DNA of 64,000 bases, from assembly GCF_016598535.1 (NCBI RefSeq), contig NZ_CP066779.1, positions 4,896,053 through 4,960,052 of the forward strand, written 5' to 3'. This document shows positions 54,836-63,038 of the stretch, piece by piece (within the stretch, counting starts at the first letter, position 1; every line of letters begins with the position of its first letter). The position numbers and the translations under genes are program-made. Source of the stretch: Rhodococcus sp. P-2 (GTDB lineage Bacteria; Actinomycetota; Actinomycetes; Mycobacteriales; Mycobacteriaceae). The notes beneath the pieces are model-generated. The model searched no databases. It worked only from the letters and a program-made list of their open reading frames with translations, and had not been told where the DNA came from.

Positions 54836-55972
54836 ATGAGTGTTCTGTCATCGGATGTGGTGTCTGGCTCTGCGGTGGGGTTACGCGGACGTCTGTGGCG
54901 GTTGTCGGCTGCTGAGTTGCGTGCTGCTGCAATCGAGGCGAGTGCGGAGATTCTGCGTCTGGAAGCTGTTCGGGTGGCGGTGGTCGACGAGCTGTCGTTG
55001 CGTCCGGATGATCAGGTGATCGCCAGCCGCGGGGTGGGTGCGTGGTTGGCGGCGAACACGATGTTGCAGGTGCGGGACGGGAAGAAGATCGCCGCGTTGG
55101 GTGCGGCGCTGCGGCCGTTTCCCGCGGTGGCAGCTCGGTTCGATTGCGGGGATTGTTCGTTCGATCATGCCGTTTTGATTGTCTCGTTTTGTGAGTCGCC
55201 GCCGAAGGGGATGCCGGACGAAGCGTTGCCTCGCTGTATCGATTTGTTGTTGGCTGCCGCTTCCGGTGTGGAAGCAACGACGACGAAGGTCCGATATGTG
55301 ATCGCGACGTTGGAGCGCGTTTTCGAATCCGATGAAATTCCACCCGCCGAAGACGTCGACCGCAACGAGTTGAGGATCGCCTCGACGTTGAATGGTCGGG
55401 TGGTGGTGCGTGGGGATTTCGACGCCCTCACCGGCGAAATGCTGCTGTCGGCGTTGTCGAATCTGACGATGCCAACCCCGGCACCCGATGGAACCCCGGA
55501 TGCCCGGTCGGCGGCGAAGCGGACCGCGGACGGGTTCACCGAACTGATCCGCCGCTATCTGGATTGCGCCAAGACCGGTATGGATGGTGGGCAGCGGCCG
55601 CACGTGAACGTTCACATCAATGCCCGGGATCTGGCCGAGCACCGGGACTGCGCCGCAACACCAACTGGTGATGGTGGGTCTGTGTCGGATCTCGATGTGG
55701 GGCACATGCCCTGGCTGGGACCACTCTCGGTATCGCAGACCAGGCTTCTGGGGTGCGACTGCTTCCTCTCGACCGTCTTGCTCGATGATCACGGGGCGCC
55801 GTTGGATGTGAAACCCGGGAAACGGTTGGTCACCGCCGAACAGAGAGTGGCATTGATCGCGAGAGACAAAGTCGTCGTCGACTTACCCGCACCGTTCGGG
55901 CCCAGAAAGCCCGTCACGATGCCCGGCTTGACCGTGAACGACAAATCGTCCACCGCTTTCGTCGGTCCGTAA
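54836..55972 (+). pseudogene. truncated 13E12/DUF222-HNH family gene
   Basis: The DUF222 part is intact: WRLSAAELRAAAIEASAE, ASRGVGAWLAANTMLQ, RVVVRGDFDALTGEMLL and [19 protein letters not shown], up to [16 protein letters not shown]. In intact relatives an HNH endonuclease with its CxxC and His residues would follow. Here, after ~55870, the frame continues into unrelated sequence that is the antisense of an ABC-ATPase gene. The gene therefore lost its nuclease domain; the last ~33 residues are an accident of fusion. Confidence 0.85.
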
Positions 55973-56001
55973 ACCTTGGTCAATCCCCTCAGTTCAATCA
56001 T
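55789..56001 (-). pseudogene. 5' fragment of an ABC transporter ATP-binding gene
   Basis: It begins [20 protein letters not shown] and keeps Walker [11 protein letters not shown], then changes abruptly to [14 protein letters not shown], which is the antisense of the DUF222 gene. The real homology covers only 56001 to about 55873 (~43 residues). Everything after Walker A is missing, so no ATPase is made. Confidence 0.8.
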
Positions 56002-56082
56002 GAGGAGAACTGTGCCCTACCGGCACTGACCAGCACATCCGTCCGGAGGATGACATGAACCCTGAGATGCGGAGACGGCAGT

Positions 56083-57138
56083 TCAGGGAAAACCCTGTCC
56101 TCGACCGGAAGTCGGAACTGCCGCGGCATGAGGGTAGGGCGCATCGAAGTCGCCGTCGAACAATCGCCAGTAGAAGTCGTTCATCCTCGCAGCGGCGGGC
56201 GCGTGCCGGGTCAAGATCGCGGCCACCTCCGGTGCCACATCACCTGGGATATGACCTGTGGCGCATCGTCGTACGTACTGGTTGCGGGTGACTGGTCCGC
56301 CGTGTTTCGGTCTCGGTACGCCGCAGACCTCGGTCACCAACCAGTTGACCAGAAGCATGGCGGCATAGTCGGCGTCATGAGTGGCATGGCGCCGGGCGAA
56401 GTCGTGCTCGACAGTCGACAGGTCGAAGTGTGGGGATGTGGCCAGTCCGAAGTCGGTGAGATAGATCCGCTCCAAATCGGTGCGCATGTTGCCGAAATGT
56501 CCGTCCATGTGCAGCAGCTGTCGATCTCGCAAGAACGCCGCGATCTCCGAAAACTGTCGCTCGAGGTCGGCAGCTTTGGCGGCCGGGTTGTCTTGCAACC
56601 AATCCGAGATCGGGTGTGCGATGTACTCGCAGAACAGTACGAGGCTGCACGGTGCAGCGGCGAGCGCTTCGAGGCGGACCCGCACTTCACTACTGGCGCG
56701 GGCGGTGTGAACGGAATCGATGTCGGCGTGTTCAGGCGCAACCGGCGATCGGCCGGGCAGCACTCGCCAGTGGTAAAGCATTGGGAACGACTGTGTTTCG
56801 CCGGCCAGGACGGCCTCGGTGACCATGATGTTCGCGGCCAGCTCTCGCCAAGCGTTGAAGCTTGGGCCGCCAATGCCGTACTGGCAGAACATCGGCAAGT
56901 CGAAATGATTGGAGGTGCAGCCGACGTCGGCGAGTTCCCGATTGCTGAGTGGGATGCGTTTGGTGAATATCGGAACGCCGTTGAGCCTGTGGTCACAGAT
57001 ATTGACCACTCCTGCGGCGCCGCCCACGCCGACGCTCGAGACTCGAGCGGTGTCGGTCAGTCGGGCCAGTTTGACATCGCTCTGGGAAGACAGGAATGTC
57101 GACAGTTTTCGGTGGCGGTCAATCCTGACGTGTGTCAC
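56083..57138 (-). CDS. protein-kinase-like fold protein
   Basis: 351 aa. The C-terminal lobe has LLHMDGHFGNMRTD (HxDxxxxN catalytic loop) and YLTDFGLATSPHFD (DFG metal motif), so it is a phosphotransferase of the Ser/Thr kinase or aminoglycoside-phosphotransferase superfamily. The N-lobe is divergent, with no clear P-loop (GVGGAAGVVNI may replace it). The GTG start overlaps the SnoaL-like gene stop (GTGA). The substrate is unknown. Confidence 0.8.
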   Translation of the reverse strand: MTHVRIDRHRKLSTFLSSQSDVKLARLTDTARVSSVGVGGAAGVVNICDHRLNGVPIFTKRIPLSNRELADVGCTSNHFDLPMFCQYGIGGPSFNAWRELAANIMVTEAVLAGETQSFPMLYHWRVLPGRSPVAPEHADIDSVHTARASSEVRVRLEALAAAPCSLVLFCEYIAHPISDWLQDNPAAKAADLERQFSEIAAFLRDRQLLHMDGHFGNMRTDLERIYLTDFGLATSPHFDLSTVEHDFARRHATHDADYAAMLLVNWLVTEVCGVPRPKHGGPVTRNQYVRRCATGHIPGDVAPEVAAILTRHAPAAARMNDFYWRLFDGDFDAPYPHAAAVPTSGRGQGFP

Positions 57139-57638
57139 TCCACGACTGTGCCACAGGATCGTCCGGCTTCGATCTCGCGGAGTCGCCTGTCGAAGTCACC
57201 GATTCTGGCGGTGTCCTCGTAGTAGTCCTCCTGCTCGATGATCTTGCCCCACTTGGTTCGAACGAGAAGCACTGTTCGATTGTGGTAGATGACGGAGCCG
57301 TCGGGGCCAAGGGCTCGGTCGTCGAAACGGGCGAGCAGAGTCATCCGCCATGGTGGACCGCCGAAATACGCTTCGGTGACTTCGCCTTGAAGTCCGGCAG
57401 CGACAAATTCCTGGAGAAAGTTCTCGATTCGGTCCCGCCCGGCGTGCTCCCCGGCCCACCGATGATCGCCATCTGCGAATCTCAGAACTGCGTCGCGGTG
57501 ATAGGACCCCAACAATGGGCGGTAGTTCCCGGAGTTGAGCGCCCGGACGTCGCGCCCGAACTTGAAGATCAAGGCTTTGTGGAGCAGCGACCGCGAGACG
57601 ATCGCCGTTGCGAGGCCTGCCGCGAACCAACTTTTCAT
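57135..57638 (-). CDS. SnoaL-like (NTF2-fold) polyketide-cyclase-type protein
   Basis: 167 aa. LNSGNYRPLLGSYHRDAVLRF, GRDRIENFLQEFVAAGL and KIIEQEDYYEDTARI fit the SnoaL-like fold, whose members act as cyclases, isomerases or ligand binders; delta5-3-ketosteroid isomerase shares this fold. The N-terminus KSWFAAGLATAIVSRSLLH may be a short membrane anchor. It is divergent from the tetR-kstD pair and coupled to the kinase-like gene. A link to steroid metabolism is only positional. Confidence 0.78.
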   Translation of the reverse strand: MKSWFAAGLATAIVSRSLLHKALIFKFGRDVRALNSGNYRPLLGSYHRDAVLRFADGDHRWAGEHAGRDRIENFLQEFVAAGLQGEVTEAYFGGPPWRMTLLARFDDRALGPDGSVIYHNRTVLLVRTKWGKIIEQEDYYEDTARIGDFDRRLREIEAGRSCGTVVE

Positions 57639-57717
57639 CTTCGAAGCTTGTCGTGGCACCGAATGCCCTGTCAACGAAACGCCGAGGTCTGCTGATACCT
57701 GACAGAGAATTGGATAT

Positions 57718-57732
57718 TGACAGTGACTGTCA
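57718..57732. promoter_or_regulatory. palindromic operator between snoaL-like and tetR-kstD genes
   Basis: TGACAGT-G-ACTGTCA is a perfect 7-1-7 palindrome. With the T before it, it includes the -35-like TTGACA (57717-57722) for the plus-strand tetR gene, 59 bp from its ATG. It is likely the autoregulatory site of the TetR protein and could also control the minus-strand genes. Confidence 0.7.
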
Positions 57733-57790
57733 CAATAGGTGAGACTCGCACTATCGAGGAAGGTCGGATTTCGGCCGAGGTGAAAGGACG

Positions 57791-58417
57791 TTGCTGATGT
57801 CACTACGAGAGAGACAGCGGTTGCAGGTGCGAGCAGACATTCAACGTGCGGCATTCGATCTGTTCGCGCGTGACGGATTCGAGGACGTGACCACCGAGCA
57901 GATTGCGGCGGCGGCGGGAGTGTCGGCAAGTACGTACTTCCGGCACGTTCGCAACAAGGAGGATCTGCTGTTGGATCCGGTCAGGCAGGGCGGCGCCGGA
58001 ATCGTGACGTTGCTCGAGGATCGCCCGGCATCCGAGTCGGCTGATCTTGCGATCTCGCGGGCGATCCTCGAACGCTCCAATGCATTCGAGTCCTCGGAGA
58101 TCGATCAGTGGCGGGCAGCGTTTCGTACCGCGCCGCATTTGATGGATCGAGTCGCGCTCATCGCGCCCGAGCATCGTGATCGGTTGGTCGAGTTGGTGGC
58201 GCACCGGATGCACCTCGATCCGGAAAATGACAGCCGCCCCGGACTTCTCGTTCATCTGATGTTGGCGGCGGCGGAGTTCGGTTATCGCCAATGGATACGC
58301 AACCCCCAAAAGCGCGGCGCATCACTTCCCGTGTGCGTCGAGGGGGCGCTCGACGCGGTCCGGGGATCCCGGTGGCGCACGCAGGACGTAGACGACACGA
58401 AAGGTAGTGACCAGTGA
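57791..58417 (+). CDS. TetR-family regulator of the distal kstD
   Basis: 208 aa. The recognition region is DVTTEQIAAAAGVSASTYFRHVRNKEDLL. The stop TGA shares bases with the start of kstD (GTGATG), so the two are one translational unit. This indicates steroid-responsive control separate from KstR, for which no box was found here. A candidate operator is at 57718-57732. The ATG has AAAGGA at normal distance. Confidence 0.92.
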   Translation: MLMSLRERQRLQVRADIQRAAFDLFARDGFEDVTTEQIAAAAGVSASTYFRHVRNKEDLLLDPVRQGGAGIVTLLEDRPASESADLAISRAILERSNAFESSEIDQWRAAFRTAPHLMDRVALIAPEHRDRLVELVAHRMHLDPENDSRPGLLVHLMLAAAEFGYRQWIRNPQKRGASLPVCVEGALDAVRGSRWRTQDVDDTKGSDQ

Positions 58418-60201
58418 TGACCGAGAACCCTCAGGACACCGTGCCACCGGTAGCGGATCTGCCCGCGGTGGATGTGGTTGTTGTCGGTTCGGGGGCTGCC
58501 GGTATGTCCGCGGCAATCACCGCCGCCCGAAACGGACTCTCGACGATTCTCGTGGAGAAGTCCGAATACTGGGGCGGTTCGTCGTCCCGGTCCGGGGGTG
58601 GAGTGTGGATTCCAGGAAACTCGATACTTCGCCGCGAGGCGCCGGCGGATGATATTGACTCTGCGCGAACATATCTGAAGAGCATTGTCGGAGAGGATGC
58701 AGACACCGACCGTATCGACACGTATATCGATCGAGGCCCGGAAGCCCTCGATTTCCTGATTCGGCACTCTGCACTCGAGCTCGAATGGGTGAAGGGTTAC
58801 TCCGACTACTTTCCCGAGGCACCCGGCGGACTTGCAAGCGGCCGCTCGTGCGAGCCGCGCCCGTTCGACGCGCGAGCACTGGGCGACGATCTTGCGACAC
58901 TTCATCCGCCGTACATGAAGGTTCCGCTCAACATGGTTGTCCAACAATCTGATTACCGTTGGCTGAGCACGGGGATTCGGCATTGGCGCGGGCCGGTGCG
59001 AATGCTGCGGGTGGGTATGCGCTCGCTGGCCGCGAAGGCCAGGAAGAAGAAGTTGATCGGGCTCGGCCCAGCGCTCATGGCGGAACTGATGCTCGGAGTT
59101 CGGGGAGCTGGAGTGCCGGTGAAGCTCGGAACGAAGCTTGTGGATTTGATTACCGACAGTGATCGTGTCGTGGGCGTGCGACTCGAGTCCGGGGGAGTGC
59201 AGACAACACTGCACACTCGATGCGGCGTCATTCTCGCGTGCGGTGGGTTCGACAACAACGACGACATGCGAGGCGAGTACCAGCGTCGGCCGAGCAGTGC
59301 ACAGTGGACCCTCGGGGCACCGACCAATACCGGGGACGGGATACGGGCGGCACTGCGGGTCGGCGCGGCAATTTCGTACATGGACGACGCGTGGTGGGCT
59401 CCGTCGATCCCGCTGCCCAAGGGACCGTGGTTCGCCTTGGCGGAACGCTCGTTGCCGCGCAGTCTGATGGTCAACGCCGGCGGCAATCGCTTCATGAACG
59501 AGTCGCTTCCCTATGTCGAAGCGGCGCACGCGATGTTCGGCGGAAAGTACGGCCGAGGTGAAGGACCCGCTGAGAACATCCCGGCTTGGCTGATCTTCGA
59601 TCAGACGTACCGTGACCGTTACCTGTTCGCGGGAGTTCCGGCGCGCAGGCCGATTCCTCGGTCCTGGATCGAATCGGGCGCGATCGTACGAGCTGGATCG
59701 ATTGCCGAACTCGCTGCCGAGATCGGCGTGCCAGGTGACGCGTTGTCAGCGACGATCACACGATTCAACAGTTATGCCCGCGAAGGCGTCGATCGCGACT
59801 TCGGCCGTGGGACAAGCAGATACGACCATTACTACGGCGACTGCACCAACAAGCCCAACCCCAGCCTCGGAGAACTTACCAAGGGTCCGTTCTATGCCGC
59901 GAAAATGGTGCCGGGAGACCTCGGGACCAAGGGCGGCATCGATACGGACGCTTGCGCGCGGGCGTTGCGCGCGGACGGTTCGGTCATCGACGGGCTCTAC
60001 GCAGCAGGTAACACCAGCTCGCCGGTGATGGGTCATACCTATGCCGCTCCAGGTGCAACTATCGGTCCCGCAATGGTTTTCGGCTATCTGGCGGCGCTCG
60101 ATGCGGCCGGGGGCTTGCCCGAGGGCAGAGGCCAACAGGCCGAGGGTAGAGGCCAAGAGGCCGTGGACCGCAATAATGGTTTGGCAGAACGCCGTGGGTA
60201 G
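58417..60201 (+). CDS. kstD: KstD paralogue, 3-ketosteroid delta1-dehydrogenase
   Basis: 594 aa. It is collinear with the KstD at 16816: VVVVGSGAAGMSAAITAARNG, GGSSSRSGGGVWIPGN, VKGYSDYFPEAPGG, MDDAWWAPSIPL and NTSSPVMGHTYAAPGATIGPA. The proton-relay Tyr is kept, but the family GPG reads APG, with the Gly that follows still present. A C-terminal tail beyond the family end is built from a 21-bp duplication and is absent from the other copy. It is likely an isoenzyme with a different steroid range (for example 9-alpha-hydroxy or bile-acid intermediates; inference). Confidence 0.92.
   Translation: MTENPQDTVPPVADLPAVDVVVVGSGAAGMSAAITAARNGLSTILVEKSEYWGGSSSRSGGGVWIPGNSILRREAPADDIDSARTYLKSIVGEDADTDRIDTYIDRGPEALDFLIRHSALELEWVKGYSDYFPEAPGGLASGRSCEPRPFDARALGDDLATLHPPYMKVPLNMVVQQSDYRWLSTGIRHWRGPVRMLRVGMRSLAAKARKKKLIGLGPALMAELMLGVRGAGVPVKLGTKLVDLITDSDRVVGVRLESGGVQTTLHTRCGVILACGGFDNNDDMRGEYQRRPSSAQWTLGAPTNTGDGIRAALRVGAAISYMDDAWWAPSIPLPKGPWFALAERSLPRSLMVNAGGNRFMNESLPYVEAAHAMFGGKYGRGEGPAENIPAWLIFDQTYRDRYLFAGVPARRPIPRSWIESGAIVRAGSIAELAAEIGVPGDALSATITRFNSYAREGVDRDFGRGTSRYDHYYGDCTNKPNPSLGELTKGPFYAAKMVPGDLGTKGGIDTDACARALRADGSVIDGLYAAGNTSSPVMGHTYAAPGATIGPAMVFGYLAALDAAGGLPEGRGQQAEGRGQEAVDRNNGLAERRG
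60121..60162 (+). repeat. 21-bp tandem repeat at the 3' end of kstD
   Basis: Two copies (60121-60141 and 60142-60162) differ at two bases and encode the repeat EGRGQQA/EGRGQEA. The repeat lies outside the conserved enzyme and extends the C-terminus. Confidence 0.8.
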
Positions 60202-60216
60202 GGTTCTCTTGAGAGC

Positions 60217-61899
60217 GTGACCCACCTCAACATCGCCGACGTCGACTACTTCCTCCCTGATGGTCGACAACTGCTCAGCGGTGTCAGCTTCCGGGTCGGA
60301 AACGGTGCAAAAACTGCACTGATCGGCCCCAACGGCACTGGTAAGACGACGTTGCTTCGCATTATCGCCGGAGACGCCGTCGCCGACGAGGGCGCAGTCA
60401 CTCGATCCGGCACACTGGGCGTGATGCGGCAATTCGTCGGCCAGGTTCGCGACGAGTCCACCGTGCGAGATCTGCTGTTGTCCGTGTCTCCGGCACCGAT
60501 CCGCGACGCAGCGCTGGCGCTCGATACAGCCGAAAACGCGATGATCGAGCGCGACGAAGAATCAACTCAGATGAAATACTCACACGCACTGGCCGATTGG
60601 GCTGACGTCGGAGGCTACGAGACGGAAGACTTCTGGGACAAGGTCACCACCTCGGCGCTCGGTGTCCCGTACGACCGTGCGAAGTGGCGAGCGGCCAACT
60701 CGCTGAGCGGGGGCGAGCAGAAGCGGTTGGTCCTCGAAGCACTGTTCGCTGGGCCCGACGACGCACTTCTGCTGGACGAGCCGGACAACTACCTCGACGT
60801 TCCGGGTAAGCGGTGGCTCGAGAAAACCATCTCGGAATCGTCGAAAGTTGTCTTGTTCGTCAGCCACGACCGCGAACTGATCGCCAATGCAGCTACCCAC
60901 ATCGTGACGCTCGAACCCGGAATCAGCGGCGCGACGTCGTGGACCCACGGCGCTGGGCTGGCCAGCTACCACCAGGCCCGCGAAGACCGCAACGCTCGCT
61001 TCGAAGAACTACGTCGACGCTGGGACGAAGAGCATGCGAAACTTCGTGCTCTTGTTCTGCGATTGCGTGAGAAGGCCAAGTTCAACGACGGCGTCGCGGC
61101 GCGGTATCACGCTTCGCAAACCCGGTTGGCGAAGTTCGAGGAGGCCGGACCGCCCGAGGCGATCCCCCTCCAGCAGAAGGTGACAGTACGGCTGGAGGGT
61201 GGGCGAACCGCCAAGCGGGCCTTGGTATGTCAGGATCTCGAGCTGACGGGGCTGATGAAGCCGTTCGACACCGAGATCTGGTACGGCGACCGCGTTGCCG
61301 TGCTGGGCTCCAACGGTTCCGGAAAGTCGCATTTCCTCCGTCTGTTGGCGGGTGGTGGGACCGACCCGGGGACGGAGCATCTACCCGTCGAGGCGCTCGA
61401 CATCGCGCCGGTCGAGCACGGTGGTACCGCGACGCTCGGTGCCCGGGTACGTCCCGGATTGTTTGCGCAGACCCACTCCAGGCCTGATCTGACCGGAAAT
61501 ACGCTGCTCGAGATCCTGCACATGGGCGACGAACACCGAAACGGAATGGGACGTGAAGCGGCGAGCCGGGCTCTTGATCGTTACGGACTGTCTCGAGCAG
61601 CCGAGCAGAAGTACGACGACCTGTCCGGCGGACAGCAGGCGCGACTGCAGATTCTGCTCCTCGAACTCTCCGGCGCGACGATGTTGTTGCTCGACGAGCC
61701 GACCGACAACCTCGACCTCCATTCGGCGGACGCGCTCGAGCAGGGCATCGCACAATTTGCCGGGACCGTCATCTCGGTCACCCACGATCGTTGGTTCGCG
61801 CGCGGGTTCGACAGGTTCCTCGTCTTCGGATCGGACGGGAACGTGTACGAGAGCGAGTCGCCGGTGTGGGACGAGGCCAGGGTCGAACGAGCACGCTGA
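60217..61899 (+). CDS. ABC-F family ATPase
   Basis: 560 aa with two ABC domains in one chain and no membrane helix. First: Walker A GPNGTGKTTLLRI, signature LSGGEQKRL, Walker B ALLLDEPDNYLD. Second: GSNGSGKSHFLRLLAG, LSGGQQARLQI and MLLLDEPTDNLDL. The linker (~residues 250-310) is charged and coiled, as in ribosome-acting ABC-F proteins (EttA, Vga, OptrA). It probably rescues or protects ribosomes. Resistance specificity cannot be read. GTG start. Confidence 0.93.
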   Translation: MTHLNIADVDYFLPDGRQLLSGVSFRVGNGAKTALIGPNGTGKTTLLRIIAGDAVADEGAVTRSGTLGVMRQFVGQVRDESTVRDLLLSVSPAPIRDAALALDTAENAMIERDEESTQMKYSHALADWADVGGYETEDFWDKVTTSALGVPYDRAKWRAANSLSGGEQKRLVLEALFAGPDDALLLDEPDNYLDVPGKRWLEKTISESSKVVLFVSHDRELIANAATHIVTLEPGISGATSWTHGAGLASYHQAREDRNARFEELRRRWDEEHAKLRALVLRLREKAKFNDGVAARYHASQTRLAKFEEAGPPEAIPLQQKVTVRLEGGRTAKRALVCQDLELTGLMKPFDTEIWYGDRVAVLGSNGSGKSHFLRLLAGGGTDPGTEHLPVEALDIAPVEHGGTATLGARVRPGLFAQTHSRPDLTGNTLLEILHMGDEHRNGMGREAASRALDRYGLSRAAEQKYDDLSGGQQARLQILLLELSGATMLLLDEPTDNLDLHSADALEQGIAQFAGTVISVTHDRWFARGFDRFLVFGSDGNVYESESPVWDEARVERAR

Positions 61900-61928
61900 C
61901 GCTGTGTCTCGGTGACGCTGTGTCTCGC
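61897..61928. repeat. 16-bp tandem repeat starting at the ABC-F stop codon
   Basis: TGACGCTGTGTCTCGG is followed directly by TGACGCTGTGTCTCGC, and a third TGAC begins. The first TGA is the ABC-F stop codon, so the duplication repeats the stop region. Confidence 0.75.
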
Positions 61929-61950
61929 TGACCGAGTGCGCATCTGCCGG

Positions 61951-62598
61951 CTATTTGGGAAGAGGCGGCAACTCGTTGATCACTGCGTCAAGGAGACTCA
62001 GATCGCTGCGATCCGATCGAGGCGGTGGACACTGCGAAAGATCGAGCTGTGTCGGGAAGTGCCACAGAACGCGACCTGGATCTACTCGGTCGATCGCCGC
62101 GTACCAGTGGGTGAGTGGCCCAGCGAGCGCTGCATGAAGCTCGAAGTGCCGTCGTCGGCGGCTGTGGTCTCTTTCGCGTTGCAGCCGAAGTTGTTCCGGT
62201 GACGGCATCGAAATGACGGTCAGGTCTGCGAAACCCAGTTTCAGCTGTTCAAAAGCGCTTTCCACTGCCGAAAGCTCGCGCTCGAATCGCTCCGCTGGTG
62301 CCGCACCCACTGCGGCGAGGCACCAGCTGTAGTGCAGTTTCAACGGGTCGCTGTCGCAGATCGCGATGCCGGATCTCACTTCGAGTTCTTCCGCTTGCGA
62401 CCATCGGTTCGAATTGACCGTTGCCCAGTAACTTGCCTGCACTTCGAGGTTGGTTCCATCCGGTTCGAACCCGGTGGGCTGATATTCGGCCACGAATTCC
62501 TCGACGACCGATTCATTCGTCATCTGGGCTCGGCACCAAGTGGTCTTACCGGCGGCGCTGGGTCCTTCCACTGCGATGATCACCAGTTGATTCTCCAT
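61951..62598 (-). CDS. P-loop nucleoside/small-molecule kinase-like protein
   Basis: 215 aa. Walker A is EGPSAAGKTTWCRA at residues ~11-24. EEFVAEYQPTGFEPDG and AICDSDPLKLHYSWCLA resemble deoxynucleoside kinase or AAA-type kinase folds; RERDHSRRRRHFELH may be the lid. The substrate is unknown. It is convergent with the ABC-F gene. Confidence 0.8.
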   Translation of the reverse strand: MENQLVIIAVEGPSAAGKTTWCRAQMTNESVVEEFVAEYQPTGFEPDGTNLEVQASYWATVNSNRWSQAEELEVRSGIAICDSDPLKLHYSWCLAAVGAAPAERFERELSAVESAFEQLKLGFADLTVISMPSPEQLRLQRERDHSRRRRHFELHAALAGPLTHWYAAIDRVDPGRVLWHFPTQLDLSQCPPPRSDRSDLSLLDAVINELPPLPK

Positions 62599-62771
62599 AA
62601 CGATTGGGGCGGTTGGTTTTTGCCCGTTGCCAGGAATCTCTTAACATCCGAAGGGGGCTCCTTCGTGGTCCGACACGGCCTTTTTCGGTGCGGTGGGTCA
62701 CAAAATCGCAGTGACGGTTGCCACATAACGGACGGATAACGATTGGTATGGTTGAACCTCGAATCAATCGG

Positions 62772-62800
62772 TTGACCTGTGGCTATTGCTCGAGTTACGA
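62772..62800 (+). promoter_or_regulatory. candidate promoter of the rpf gene
   Basis: TTGACC (62772-62777) and TTACGA (62795-62800) are separated by 17 bases. A transcript from here would carry a leader of about 230 nt. A direct repeat of CCGTGACCA-like sequence follows near 62834-62852. Confidence 0.4.
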
Positions 62801-62872
62801 AAGAATCTGGTACATGGGTACCGGAAAAATGCCCCGTGACCAATCCGTGACCATCGCCTACGGTCGTTGACA

Positions 62873-62956
62873 GCCCGAAACTACCGGGCAAACACCGACC
62901 CGCAACTGCGTGCTTCTGCCCCGCGGGTCCGGTACTCCCGAAACCTTCGCGGGGCA
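62873..62956 (+). promoter_or_regulatory. structured 5' leader of rpf, riboswitch candidate
   Basis: GCCCG/CGGGC (62873-62877 with 62885-62889) forms a hairpin. TGCCCCGCG (62917-62925) pairs with CGCGGGGCA (62948-62956). The GCGGGTCCGGT in between could instead pair with the upstream ACCGACCCGC, so two structures exclude each other. Actinobacterial rpf genes are often controlled by ydaO-type c-di-AMP riboswitches. I could not confirm that consensus by eye. Confidence 0.45.
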
Positions 62957-63038
62957 GGAGTGAAACAGACGAGTCGATCGACGAGACGTGCAAGCGTCCG
63001 GACCGACCTCGTCCGCGGTAGCGGAGAGGATCTACCCA

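Noticed and set aside
54768..55343. Minus-strand 191-codon frame opposite the 13E12 gene
   Set aside because: Pro/Thr/Arg-rich shadow translation; the plus strand has the DUF222 motifs.
62455..62480. GGTTCGAACCC-like segment resembling a tRNA T-arm
   Set aside because: It lies inside the P-loop kinase gene and no acceptor stem, D-arm or anticodon arm can be built around it.
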